Positions 34,501 to 43,081 of a stretch of DNA of 64,000 bases are shown piece by piece. The position numbers and the translations under genes were made by a program. The stretch lies in assembly GCF_016587415.1 (NCBI RefSeq), contig NZ_BNJI01000001.1, forward strand, positions 2,457,501-2,521,500, read 5' to 3'. Position 1 is the stretch's first letter; every line of letters begins with the position of its first letter. Source of the DNA: Ktedonobacter sp. SOSP1-85 (lineage in GTDB: Bacteria > Chloroflexota > Ktedonobacteria > Ktedonobacterales > Ktedonobacteraceae). Below the pieces are notes generated by a model. The model saw nothing but the letters and a program-made list of their open reading frames with translations. It was not told where the DNA came from and made no database searches.

Positions 34501-34516
34501 GAGCACCGCAGGTGCG
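34501..34516 (+). repeat. palindrome tag, site 6 (GAGCACCGCAGGTGCG)
   Basis: Five bases right of the palindrome, reading outward. It covers the -35 region of the murF promoter. Two compensatory changes keep its own dyad (GCACC/GGTGC). Confidence 0.55.
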
Positions 34517-34533
34517 AAGGTACTAGTTGAGCA

Positions 34534-34542
34534 TGATATAAT
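34534..34542 (+). promoter_or_regulatory. extended -10 promoter of murF
   Basis: TGA then perfect TATAAT, 39 bp before the ATG at 34581. Confidence 0.6.
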
Positions 34543-34580
34543 TGCACCAAAACCATAGGGTTGTGGAGGTTTTCTTCTCT

Positions 34581-36017
34581 ATGTTCACCCTCGCCGACAT
34601 CCTACAGCAATCTCAAAACGCACAGGCGCAAGTGCAGCTTGTGAGCACAACAACACCCGATCCGGCTATGACCTTTACCGAGGCGCATCACGATAGCCGC
34701 CAGGTCAAACCCGGTGATCTCTTTATTGCCATCAAAGGCGCCAAAGTCGACGGACACGCCTTTATTCATAAAGCGGCCCAGGCTGGGGCCAGCGCGGCCC
34801 TCTGCACACATCCCATCGAGGATGTACCTGAGGGTTTTCTCCAGATCGTGGTTCCCGACGTAGTCGCGGCCCTACATGCCACGGCTCACGCGCGCACCCG
34901 CCGCCAGCCCGAGACCACCTATATCGGTATTACCGGTAGTAATGGCAAAACCAGCACCAAAGAGGCCATCGCCGCCGTGCTGGAGCGCCACGCGCCCACA
35001 CTCAAGACTCTAGCCTCCTATAACACGGAGATCGGCTATCCCCTTACTCTACTGCGCCTGGAGCCCCAGCATCGTTACGCGGTTCTGGAGATGGGCGCGC
35101 AATGGGTAGGCGAGCTAAAGATGCTCAGTGGCATCACCTGCCCGGACTGGTCGGTCATCACCAATGTAGGCGCCTCCCATCTAGGATATTTTGGCTCGCA
35201 GGAACAGGTCATTATCGCCAAAAGTGAGCTGGTCCAGGTGCTCTCACCCGATGGGATCGCCCTGTTAAACTATGATGATCCCAATGTGCGCGCCATGAGC
35301 ACCAAAACCAGCGCCCGCGTGATCTACTACGGTCAGGGAGAAGGCGCCGATGTCCGCGCCAGCAAGCCTGGCGGCGACCAGCTCTTTGGGCGTAGCTTTG
35401 TGCTCAGCTATCAGGACCAGGAGGTTCCCGTTCAACTGCATATTCCTGGTGAGCATGGCATCGCGATTGCCCTGGCCGCAGCAGCGGTAGGCTGTGCCGC
35501 TGGCCTCCCTCTAGATGTTATTCGGCAGGCGCTCGAAGAACTCAAACCAGCCAAACGCCGTGGCGAGATCAAGCCCGGCCCCAATGGCAGCACCCTGATT
35601 GACGACTCCTATAACGCCAATCGCCAGTCCATCCTCGCCATCGCCCAGGCCATGCATGGATCAACGCTCGCGCCCCACGGCAAACGCTGGGCGGTGCTGG
35701 GTGATATCCTGGAATTAGGGCAGTATGCACGCGAGGAGCACCGTACCTGTGGCGCCGCCCTGGCCTCCCTGGTCGACTACATCGTCGCCATAGGTGAGCA
35801 AGCGCGCTTCTTTATCGAGGGTGCCCTGGAAGCTGGCATGTCCCAGGATCACGCCTACTTCTATAGCGCTGACCTGGAGAACAGCGCCGAGGTTGAAGCC
35901 GCCAAGCACGCCGCCGCCGACCTCCTCAAGGAGCAGGTGCGCGGCGATGATCTCGTGCTCATCAAGGCCTCCCTCGGCCTCAGCATGGATACCCTGATCA
36001 AACAGCTCTCAGAGTAA
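34581..36017 (+). CDS. murF: UDP-N-acetylmuramoyl-tripeptide--D-alanyl-D-alanine ligase
   Basis: 478 residues from the ATG at 34581, which follows TGGAGG by 12 bases. It adds D-Ala-D-Ala to the UDP-MurNAc tripeptide in the cytoplasm. The N-terminal domain has DSRQVKPGDLFIAIKG; the ATP loop is GITGSNGKTSTKEA; later motifs are TEIGYPLTLLRL, MGAQWVGELKML and the C-terminal DDSYNANRQSILAI. These are the MurF set. It is followed 40 bp later by ddl, which makes its substrate, and then by a dipeptide epimerase, so the locus is devoted to wall-peptide metabolism. Confidence 0.97.
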   Translation: MFTLADILQQSQNAQAQVQLVSTTTPDPAMTFTEAHHDSRQVKPGDLFIAIKGAKVDGHAFIHKAAQAGASAALCTHPIEDVPEGFLQIVVPDVVAALHATAHARTRRQPETTYIGITGSNGKTSTKEAIAAVLERHAPTLKTLASYNTEIGYPLTLLRLEPQHRYAVLEMGAQWVGELKMLSGITCPDWSVITNVGASHLGYFGSQEQVIIAKSELVQVLSPDGIALLNYDDPNVRAMSTKTSARVIYYGQGEGADVRASKPGGDQLFGRSFVLSYQDQEVPVQLHIPGEHGIAIALAAAAVGCAAGLPLDVIRQALEELKPAKRRGEIKPGPNGSTLIDDSYNANRQSILAIAQAMHGSTLAPHGKRWAVLGDILELGQYAREEHRTCGAALASLVDYIVAIGEQARFFIEGALEAGMSQDHAYFYSADLENSAEVEAAKHAAADLLKEQVRGDDLVLIKASLGLSMDTLIKQLSE

Positions 36018-36057
36018 AACACATCTATTTCCAGCGCAACACGAAAGGATCACATCC

Positions 36058-37206
36058 GTGACACAGCATAATGAGCCAGGCGCAAAGAAAATCCGCATTG
36101 GCCTAATCTACGGCGGCCGCTCCGGCGAGCACGAGGTCTCCCTCAACTCTGCCAAATCGGTCATCGCAAACATTAATTCTGATAAGTACGAGGTCGTTCC
36201 CATCGCCATCAACAAAACGGGCAAGTGGCTGCTGGGCGTCGAACCAACACGCATGATCGAGGCCGAGAAGAGCGCCCAGGCTGAGGCCGAACTAGAGCAG
36301 AGCACCGCCGTTACCTTTACCGGCGACCCCAACCTGCGCCGTCTCATCCCGGTCAATGGCAGCCAAGAGCAACTAGAGAATCAGGGAGCCATCGACGTGA
36401 TCTTCCCCGTCATGCATGGCACCACAGGCGAGGATGGCGCCTTGCAGGGCATGCTAGACATGGCGGACGTCCCCTACGTCGGCTGCGGCGTCCTGGGATC
36501 GGCCCTGGGCATGGATAAAGAGAAGATGAAGATGATCTTCGAGCGCGCAGGACTGCCAGTTGGGGAGTATCTCGTCTACCGCCGCAACCAGTGGGAACGG
36601 GATCCCGAGAGCATCCTTAACGCCGTTGAGGAGCAGTTGAATTATCCCTGCTTCGTCAAGCCTGTCAACCTGGGTTCAAGTGTGGGCATCAACAAGGCGC
36701 ACGACCGCGCCGAACTGGTACACGCCATCAATGTCGCCGCCGAGTACGACCGCAAGGTCATCATTGAGCGCAACATCAACTGCCGCGAGTTTGAGTGCGC
36801 CGTCCTGGGCAATGACGAGCCTATTGTCTCTGTCATGGGCGAGATCGTTCCCAGCAACGAATTCTACGACTATAAAGCCAAGTATGTGGACGGGAAGTCC
36901 CAGGTCATCATCCCCGCCGAAATCTCGCAGGAGCTCTCGCAAGAGATGCGCCGCCAAGCCCTCATCGCCTTCACCTCGCTCGACCTCAGTGGACTCTCGC
37001 GCATCGACTTCTTCCTAGAGAAAGAGACCAACAAGGTCTACATTAACGAGGTTAACACTCTTCCCGGCTTCACCAAGGTCAGCATGTATCCCATGCTCTG
37101 GGAGGCCAGCGGCATCCCCTATCCCGAGTTGATTGACCGCCTGGTCGAGCTCGCCCTTGAGCGCCACGCCGACCGCCAGCGCAACCGCACCAGCTTCGGT
37201 TTGTAG
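36058..37206 (+). CDS. ddl: D-alanine--D-alanine ligase
   Basis: 382 residues, ATP-grasp enzyme forming the D-Ala-D-Ala dipeptide. Signatures: [72 protein letters not shown], and the C-terminal [17 protein letters not shown] with the metal-binding Glu and Asn. The Glu/His/Ser triad in the N-terminal part is present. GTG start after AAAGGAT. It is in operon with murF. Long Ddl of the DdlA type; the tyrosine/phenylalanine resistance discriminator was not resolved. Confidence 0.97.
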   Translation: MTQHNEPGAKKIRIGLIYGGRSGEHEVSLNSAKSVIANINSDKYEVVPIAINKTGKWLLGVEPTRMIEAEKSAQAEAELEQSTAVTFTGDPNLRRLIPVNGSQEQLENQGAIDVIFPVMHGTTGEDGALQGMLDMADVPYVGCGVLGSALGMDKEKMKMIFERAGLPVGEYLVYRRNQWERDPESILNAVEEQLNYPCFVKPVNLGSSVGINKAHDRAELVHAINVAAEYDRKVIIERNINCREFECAVLGNDEPIVSVMGEIVPSNEFYDYKAKYVDGKSQVIIPAEISQELSQEMRRQALIAFTSLDLSGLSRIDFFLEKETNKVYINEVNTLPGFTKVSMYPMLWEASGIPYPELIDRLVELALERHADRQRNRTSFGL

Positions 37207-37207
37207 G

Positions 37208-37287
37208 GGTTACTTATAGCTCATGTGAAGATAAGCGCTTCAGCCATCTGGCTGAAGCGCTTATCTTCACATGAGCTATAAGTAACC
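37208..37287. terminator. 39-bp palindrome after ddl
   Basis: Arms 37208-37246 and 37249-37287, perfect, two-base centre. The longest arms in the window. It starts two bases after the ddl stop. No tag. Confidence 0.85.
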
Positions 37288-37430
37288 GGCTCCCCTGGCT
37301 CCTGGTGGCTATTAGGAAGTCTGCCTGATGTTATACAATACAAGCATATCTAAGCCGTTCCCAACATACTAAAAAGTATATTTCTTGCTATGCTCTGGCG
37401 GGCGTCCCACACGCCGGGGTACATTGATTA

Positions 37431-38531
37431 ATGATAAGCAGAAAGGCAGCAGCTCGCATGGCTCGTACCACCATTACCTCTGTGACCGTTGAACCTTTAA
37501 CTATTCCCCTTCTGGAGCCCTTCGCTATCGCGACTGGGAGCGTGAATGCCGCAAGCAACGTCCTCATCACTATTACCTTACAAGATGGCAGCGTGGGCTA
37601 TGGCGAGTGCGCGCCCTTCCCGCCTAGTACGGGCGAGTCCCAGGAAACCGCTCTGGCAGCAGCTCGTGGCTGTGCCGAGCTGCTGCGTGGACAGAATGTG
37701 GCCAACTGGCGTGTCCTCGCCAAGCTGATTCGGAGCTACTTCTACGCCCAGGCCACCGTCTGTACTGGCATGGAGATGGCGATCCTCGACGCGCTAACCC
37801 GCTCCTATGGCATTCCGCTCTATACCTTCTTTGGTGGGGCCACAAGCTCGGTCGAGACTGATTTGAGTATCCCCCTGGTCTCGCCTGAGCACGGCTATGA
37901 ACTAGCGCAGGACGCGGTCGAGAAGGGTATTAGCAGCATTAAGGTCAAGGTGGGTGGAGGTCTGCGCGAGGATGTTGACCGCGTGGAGGCCATTCGCAGT
38001 GGTGCGCCCCATGTAGGTCTGACCCTCGATGCTAACCAGGGCTATACCCCTAATGAAGCCCTACTCTGCCTTGAAGCCCTGAATGATCGCGATATTCGCC
38101 CCCTGCTCCTGGAGCAACCAGTCGCTAAGGATGACTTCGAGGGCCTACGCTATATTACCAACCACACCTCGGTGCCCATCGCCGCCGATGAGAGCGTCAG
38201 CAGCCCGGCCGATGCCTGGCGCCTGATCAGTATGGGAGCTGTAAATGTAATCAATATTAAGCTGATGAAGTCGGGATTCGTGCAGGCGCTGGACATTGCC
38301 GCGCTCTGCCGGAGCACAAACACGCAGCTTATGGTCGGGGCAATGATCGAGTCACGCCTGGCGATCAGCGCCTCGGCACATTTTGTGGCTGGCCTGGGTG
38401 GCTTCCGCTTCATCGACCTGGATACCCCCATGCTCCTGGCTGAAGATCCCTTCACCGGGGGCTACGAGCAACGGGGAGGCACCTATGATCTCTCGACCGT
38501 CAAAAGTGGCTTGGGCATTGAGCGACGATAA
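37431..38531 (+). CDS. L-Ala-D/L-Glu (dipeptide) epimerase, enolase superfamily
   Basis: 366 residues. The capping domain (about 10-130) contains GYGECAPFPPSTGES. The barrel has KVKVGG (catalytic Lys pair), LDANQGY, LLLEQPV and IAADESV (three metal ligands Asp/Glu/Asp), and INIKLMKSGF (second catalytic Lys). It epimerises L-Ala-D-Glu from murein turnover; other dipeptides are possible. The frame begins at ATG 37431, but the ATG at 37458 (MARTTITSV) follows AGAAAGG and fits the family start better. A 125-bp part of its 3' end recurs at 53289-53414. Confidence 0.92.
   Translation: MISRKAAARMARTTITSVTVEPLTIPLLEPFAIATGSVNAASNVLITITLQDGSVGYGECAPFPPSTGESQETALAAARGCAELLRGQNVANWRVLAKLIRSYFYAQATVCTGMEMAILDALTRSYGIPLYTFFGGATSSVETDLSIPLVSPEHGYELAQDAVEKGISSIKVKVGGGLREDVDRVEAIRSGAPHVGLTLDANQGYTPNEALLCLEALNDRDIRPLLLEQPVAKDDFEGLRYITNHTSVPIAADESVSSPADAWRLISMGAVNVINIKLMKSGFVQALDIAALCRSTNTQLMVGAMIESRLAISASAHFVAGLGGFRFIDLDTPMLLAEDPFTGGYEQRGGTYDLSTVKSGLGIERR
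38331..38456 (+). repeat. left copy of the long direct repeat (3' part of epimerase gene)
   Basis: Matches 53289-53414 with about seven mismatches over ~125 bp, same orientation. The two copies bound a block of about 14.8 kb. Confidence 0.85.
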
Positions 38532-38713
38532 CAGCAGTGGCTTCGAGCAATGAACGTCTCACGTATGAGAGCACCTGCTCAGCAGCATCTCTGCTTTCTT
38601 TGCCAAAACGATGATGAGAATTGACCTGCTACGCGAGAGGCAACGAAAAGCAAGGGGAGAATGTGTCTCACGTTCTCCACGCAAGCAGGTCATGTTCAAA
38701 GCGTGAGCAACGC

Positions 38714-38926
38714 CTATTTACCTTCCTCGAAGAAACGTTTTACCAGGAAGCTGAGAACATAGGAACAGACAATAAGAAAGACCATTAACTCTTGGAGCTT
38801 CGATGTTATGCTGGGAACCACAACCATGACAACCACGCAGGCACTCAGAGCCACTATACCCGCGAAGAAGAGAACTGATGTGGCTAAAAGCGTCGAAAAC
38901 CTCTTTTTCGCCCGGGTTTTCTTCAC
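38714..38926 (-). CDS. possible small two-helix membrane protein
   Basis: 70 residues from GTG 38926: a basic start (KKTRAKKRFS), two hydrophobic helices (about 12-36 and 47-62) and a charged end (KRFFEEGK). The pattern suits a small membrane protein, but the ribosome site is weak and no homologue is recognised. Confidence 0.35.
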   Translation of the reverse strand: MKKTRAKKRFSTLLATSVLFFAGIVALSACVVVMVVVPSITSKLQELMVFLIVCSYVLSFLVKRFFEEGK

Positions 38927-39607
38927 AGCTCGTAAGGGAAAGGTCTGAATCAGACGAGCTTGATAGTCCTCATCATCTCTTCCTTCAGAAAACCGCCATG
39001 GATGGGTGTTGGCTGTGCCTTCCTCGGCTCAGCAGACATGCGACGGGGAGAGGACATCTTGGCGATGGAAGGGAGAGGCAATGGGCGCAGTGGCGAGGTG
39101 GTGAGGGGCCGCTTTGTGACCACTGGCTGGTGATCTGTTCTTCGCTGCGTACCTTCTGCCGGAATCGATGGCAAAGTAATTCTGGGTCCAAACGTGCGCC
39201 CCTGTGGCCTTAGAGTATGACCCGTTTCGCGAAGGAGCAGAGGATCGGTATGAGGAATGGAAGGCGTTGAATATATGGTCTTCTCTGTCCAGTGGAAGAG
39301 GACGTTTCCAGGAGTTCATTCTTCATGGTACATGCTTTCTGTTGGTTCGTATCGTTTGTACTCACAATCCCTTCGCATCGACGGCTGGGCCGAGCGTGAG
39401 ATGACTGTACAGTAAGTACAGTTGCATTTTGAGTGGCGTTGGTTACGGCTTCATCCCAAGGTCACCCAAAATGGGGTAGGAATGAGCTTCCAGGCATGTG
39501 TTTTCAGGTTGGAAGAACTGGAGGAATGAACGAAAGAGCCGTACAGTGAAGAGAATGCACAGTCGAACTGCAAGAAACATATACAGTGACAATCGCTGAA
39601 CAAAGGA

Positions 39608-39635
39608 TTGACATTTGTCTATTTATTCGTATACT
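39608..39635 (+). promoter_or_regulatory. sigma-70 promoter upstream of the GH3 gene
   Basis: Perfect TTGACA (39608-39613), 16-bp spacer, TATACT (39630-39635). About 450 bp before the ATG at 40083, implying a long leader. Confidence 0.65.
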
Positions 39636-39647
39636 CTTAGCTAAGAG
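39634..39647. promoter_or_regulatory. palindromic operator candidate
   Basis: Perfect 14-bp palindrome CTCTTAGCTAAGAG overlapping the end of the -10 box, where a repressor would block initiation. The regulator is unknown. Confidence 0.45.
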
Positions 39648-40082
39648 CATCTAGTGCCAACAAATATATAGCAGCAATTGCTACGTATTTGTGATGTATG
39701 CTCGATAAATGCACAGAGAGGATTTGTGCATCTCCTTTGGCAGGAAGCCACCTCGCACTTCACGCTGCCTGTAGCTTATGTCCTTCATCACGTGGCTCCT
39801 GTACAACCCCTCCGAATACATGTGAAGGTGGGGTAGGTGTGGGTGGTCAAACCTATGCTATGCCGATTCCCATGCCTCCGCTTCGGCAGGGGTAAGGGAA
39901 TGGGTCTGGGGAAACGGGTGTGACAGAGGAGAATAACATGGCGTTGTTCTCCGTCATCCTCTTCCCCAGAGTACCTGTTCTTGCAGAAACATGGGAGAAA
40001 CAATCGTAAGCGTCGAATCGCATTCACTCAACGATACACCGTCGTCACGTTTTGCTCAGCGATCAAGAAAAAGGAGAGGTTT

Positions 40083-42026
40083 ATGCGACCGCGTACATCC
40101 TTCTCTCTGAAGTTACTCGGGCATTGCCGCCCGAGGCGCTTCGCCACGACAGCTCTCCCTGTGATTGTGATACTGCTGCTATGGCAATTGGTAGTGCCAG
40201 CTTCTGCTACAAATGCTCGAATAGCCTCGCTGCTTACCCCTCTGTCCTCTGGGTGTATTTCACCCAGTGACTGTGTCTCGAAAATGACCCTGCCTGAAAA
40301 AGAGGGGCAGATGACCCAGGTAGAGAAAAACGCCTTTACCATGGCTGGCAACTCGATAACGGATATTACGACCTATTTTATCGGGTCGGTGTTAAGTGGT
40401 GGTGGTGGTGGTCCTAATGGCGCGGGCGGCACCGCCACGCAGTGGGCAAATATGGTGGACAATTTCCAGAGCTACGCCCTCCAGACCCGCTTGGGCATTC
40501 CGCTCATCTACGGCGCTGATGCGGTCCATGGACATAACAACGTGTATGGCGCGACGCTCTTTCCACATAACATCGGGTTGGGAGCGATGCATGATCCTGC
40601 ACTGATCACCCAGGTAGAGCAGGTGACCCGTGACGAGGTGTTAGGGACTGGTGTCCGGTGGACGTTTGCGCCGTGTGTGTGTACGCCACAGGATATTCGC
40701 TGGGGACGTACCTACGAGGGTTATAGCGAGAATCCTTCTGATAATGCGACTGATGGCTCCGCTGCCATTGTGGGTTTCCAGGGGTCGAATGGCACGTTGG
40801 GACCAACCAATATCCTGGCGACGGCAAAACACTTTATCGGCGATGGTCATACTGCCTGGGGGACCGGGTCACCGTACCTCAACGAGGGTAATGCTCAGAT
40901 TTCCGAGCAGCAGTTGGATGCCATTGATCTCCCGCCCTATCAGTCGGCGGTCTCAAACAAGGTCGGTTCGGTGATGATCTCCTATAGTAGCTGGAATGGA
41001 CTTAAAGACCACGCCAACCAGTATCTGATCACAACCAAGCTGAAAGGCACGGGAACAGACAGCTACGGCACACCCAATTTAGGGTTCCAGGGTTTCGTGG
41101 TCTCGGATTGGCAGGCCATCGACCAGATTTCTTCGGACTATAACTACGATGTGCGCACCGCGATTAATGCTGGCATCGATATGGTGATGGTCCCGGACAA
41201 GTACAAAACCTTCATCAGCACTCTTGATACCGAAATCAAGGCAGGGAGCATTCCGATGTCCCGCATTGATGATGCGGTCACGCGCATCTTGACGGAGAAG
41301 TTCGCGGCAGGCTTGTTTACGCAACCCTCCACTAATCGCAGCTATACTCCGAACGTGGGGTCGGCGGCACATCGCGCGGTCGCACGGCAGGCGGAGCGAG
41401 AATCGCAAGTGTTGTTGAAGAATAACGGTGTCCTCCCCTTATCAAAAACCGGGAGCTATACCCTGGTGGTAGGAGGCAGCCACGCGGATAATCTGGGCTA
41501 CCAGTTAGGGGGTTGGTCGATCTCCTGGCAGGGGGGAAGTGGGACCACCACTGTTGGAACAACGCTCTGGCAGGCCATCCAGCAAGCAGGACTCTCATCT
41601 TCGGTGAAACTCAACTTCGTTGGCACGCGCACGAAGGGCAATTACAAAGGAGATGTCGGGATCGTCGCGGTTGGGGAAACACCGTATGCCGAAGGCAATG
41701 GCGATACGAATACCCTGGCACTCAGCAACAGCGACGCAACGGCGGTTTCCGACGTGTGTAGTCGCGTCACGAAGTGTGTCGTTTTGTTGTTCTCGGGGCG
41801 TCCGATGATCATCAATACCCAGTTGAACCAATCATCGGCATTCGTCGCCTCGTGGATAGGCTCAACGGAAGGCGAAGGCATCACCGATGTCCTTTTTGGC
41901 GATTACGGTTTTCAAGGGAAATTGACCTATACCTGGCCGAATGCGGTGACGCAAGAACCCTGCAATCAGAATAATAGCTGCACGGGTGCCTTATTCCCGT
42001 ATGGGTATGGTATCACTCCCTTTTAA
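40083..42026 (+). CDS. secreted glycoside hydrolase family 3 (beta-glucosidase-like)
   Basis: 647 residues from the ATG at 40083, directly after AAAAAGGAGAGG. A basic start and hydrophobic signal (about 20-42, ending PASATNA) direct export. The GH3 barrel begins at MTLPEKEGQMTQ; RLGIPLIYGADAVHGH, TAKHFIGDGHT and the nucleophile Asp in GFVVSDWQAI are present; the second alpha/beta domain starts near 450 (ESQVLLKNNGVLPL). It ends with LFPYGYGITPF and has no FnIII domain. It should release glucose or another hexose from beta-linked oligosaccharides outside the cell. First gene of the accessory block. Confidence 0.94.
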   Translation: MRPRTSFSLKLLGHCRPRRFATTALPVIVILLLWQLVVPASATNARIASLLTPLSSGCISPSDCVSKMTLPEKEGQMTQVEKNAFTMAGNSITDITTYFIGSVLSGGGGGPNGAGGTATQWANMVDNFQSYALQTRLGIPLIYGADAVHGHNNVYGATLFPHNIGLGAMHDPALITQVEQVTRDEVLGTGVRWTFAPCVCTPQDIRWGRTYEGYSENPSDNATDGSAAIVGFQGSNGTLGPTNILATAKHFIGDGHTAWGTGSPYLNEGNAQISEQQLDAIDLPPYQSAVSNKVGSVMISYSSWNGLKDHANQYLITTKLKGTGTDSYGTPNLGFQGFVVSDWQAIDQISSDYNYDVRTAINAGIDMVMVPDKYKTFISTLDTEIKAGSIPMSRIDDAVTRILTEKFAAGLFTQPSTNRSYTPNVGSAAHRAVARQAERESQVLLKNNGVLPLSKTGSYTLVVGGSHADNLGYQLGGWSISWQGGSGTTTVGTTLWQAIQQAGLSSSVKLNFVGTRTKGNYKGDVGIVAVGETPYAEGNGDTNTLALSNSDATAVSDVCSRVTKCVVLLFSGRPMIINTQLNQSSAFVASWIGSTEGEGITDVLFGDYGFQGKLTYTWPNAVTQEPCNQNNSCTGALFPYGYGITPF

Positions 42027-42036
42027 TCAAAGAGAC

Positions 42037-42082
42037 CCATGAAACCTGCTCCCTTGAGGTTTTAGGAGAGTAGGTTTCATGG
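42037..42082 (+). terminator. terminator after the GH3 gene
   Basis: CCATGAAACCTGCTCC pairs imperfectly with the stretch ending TAGGTTTCATGG, followed by a T5 run. The ATG of the downstream sedolisin fragment lies inside the 3' arm. Confidence 0.65.
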
Positions 42083-42432
42083 CTTTTTCGTGGAAGAGAA
42101 GACCGAGCATTGGTGGGACGAGCCTGTCATCTCCCATCATAGCTGGTATTATGGCTCTGGCTGACCAGGCTGCAGGCCATCCCCATGGGTTTGTAAACCC
42201 ACTCTTGTATAGCCTGGCAGGGACCTCGTCCTTCACTGATATCGTGAGCCCGGTATCTCCCGTAACAGTCGTACGAGCCAACTATGTCAACAGTGTCGAC
42301 CCAAGCGCTGGTACAGCTTATGCCTTGCGAACGATGAACCAGACGCTCAGTTTGCAGACGACCTCAGGTTATGATGATGTCACGGGCCTTGGAACACCGA
42401 CGAAAACCTTCTTGAGTGCTTTGAGCCACTAG
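42079..42432 (+). pseudogene. C-terminal fragment of an S53 sedolisin-type peptidase
   Basis: 117 codons that match only the end of secreted acid serine peptidases of the sedolisin/kumamolisin family: GGTSLSSPIIAGIMALADQA with the catalytic Ser in GTS, GFVNPLLYSLAG, and YDDVTGLGTP with the calcium-site region. The Glu and Asp of the triad and the prodomain (hundreds of residues) are missing. The start codon sits in the preceding terminator and has no ribosome site. It is therefore a remnant of a larger gene rather than a working enzyme. Confidence 0.8.
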
Positions 42433-42478
42433 CGCTCCTACTCGTCTCACAAAGAGGTGGAACGAGCGCCTACAAGAC

Positions 42479-42522
42479 CAAAGCGGGGACGAGCTACGTA
42501 TCAGTAGCTCGTCCCTGCTTTG
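42479..42522. terminator. hairpin between sedolisin fragment and pseudo-receiver gene
   Basis: 19-bp arms with one G-T pair, loop gtatca, flanked by weak A/T tracts. Confidence 0.6.
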
Positions 42523-42593
42523 ATTTGAGAACCAATCTTGGAATGGTTGCTGAGCGCTTCCATATGCACGTCTTCAGAGGCAAAAATCCGTTT

Positions 42594-42992
42594 TTACCCC
42601 TTCGAGAGATGTTTCAAGAGTTGCAGCAGCATGTCTAAAGAATACGGTTCTTCAAGCAAATGAAGTTCTGGAAGGTGCTCATGACGCACCTTTTCGCCCT
42701 CTTTCATGATCATAATAGCGGGTAAGGCCTTCTCTGGAGCTATTGTTTTGAGACGATGATAGAGTTCCATTCCATTCAAGTCGGGAAGATGGTACGGGAT
42801 CAGAACAAGCGATGGCTGAATGTTGCGAGCAAAATGAATGGCCTCTTCACTCGTCTGTGCAACGAGCGTGAGATACCTCGCTTCTTGCTTTATCGCTTTT
42901 TGGAGCCCCTTCCATGTTGCTTCGTTCTCTCCCACAATGAGCAAGAATCTCGTTGACATCGGCTTTCTCTGCGATACCATTACATTCTCCAT
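42594..42992 (-). CDS. stand-alone pseudo-receiver domain protein
   Basis: 132 residues with the overall CheY-like pattern: hydrophobic strand RFLLIVGENEA, then QPSLVLIPYHLPDLNGMEL, then ALPAIMIM and LLEEPYSLDML. The phospho-acceptor Asp of the VLxDxxLP motif is replaced by Pro, and the conserved Lys before Pro is Glu. Phosphorylation by the normal route is therefore unlikely. It could be a phosphorylation-independent binding domain. Start at 42992 or at the ATG at 42980, which has GGAG six bases upstream. No kinase is adjacent. Confidence 0.75.
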   Translation of the reverse strand: MENVMVSQRKPMSTRFLLIVGENEATWKGLQKAIKQEARYLTLVAQTSEEAIHFARNIQPSLVLIPYHLPDLNGMELYHRLKTIAPEKALPAIMIMKEGEKVRHEHLPELHLLEEPYSLDMLLQLLKHLSKG

Positions 42993-43081
42993 ATCTTCTT
43001 CCTGATGTGTGCCTTTCTCTCAACCGTTCATGTATCCTCTCTATGATCTGTGATCCACTGGATGGTGTCATTCCATCCCTC

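Larger units (their letters stand above)
38457..40082. other. largely non-coding stretch after the epimerase gene
   Basis: After the epimerase stop at 38531 there are about 1.5 kb without a convincing gene. A nested hairpin at 38656-38678 (GGAGAATGTG/CACGTTCTCC) inside TGACCTGCT/AGCAGGTCA arms may end the epimerase transcript. One small minus-strand membrane ORF is possible. No insertion-sequence remains were recognised. The first strong signal is the promoter at 39608. Confidence 0.5.

Noticed and set aside
34542..34580. TTG start of a longer MurF
   Set aside because: The TTG overlaps the -10 box TATAAT; the ATG at 34581 follows TGGAGG and fits the family.
38878..39404. Several short overlapping ORFs in the 38.5-40 kb gap
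   Set aside because: No ribosome sites, mutually overlapping in both strands, no recognisable domain; not transposase remnants as far as can be read.
39698..39895. 65-codon plus-strand ORF in the GH3 leader
   Set aside because: No ribosome site and composition without protein-like pattern; possible leader peptide cannot be supported.
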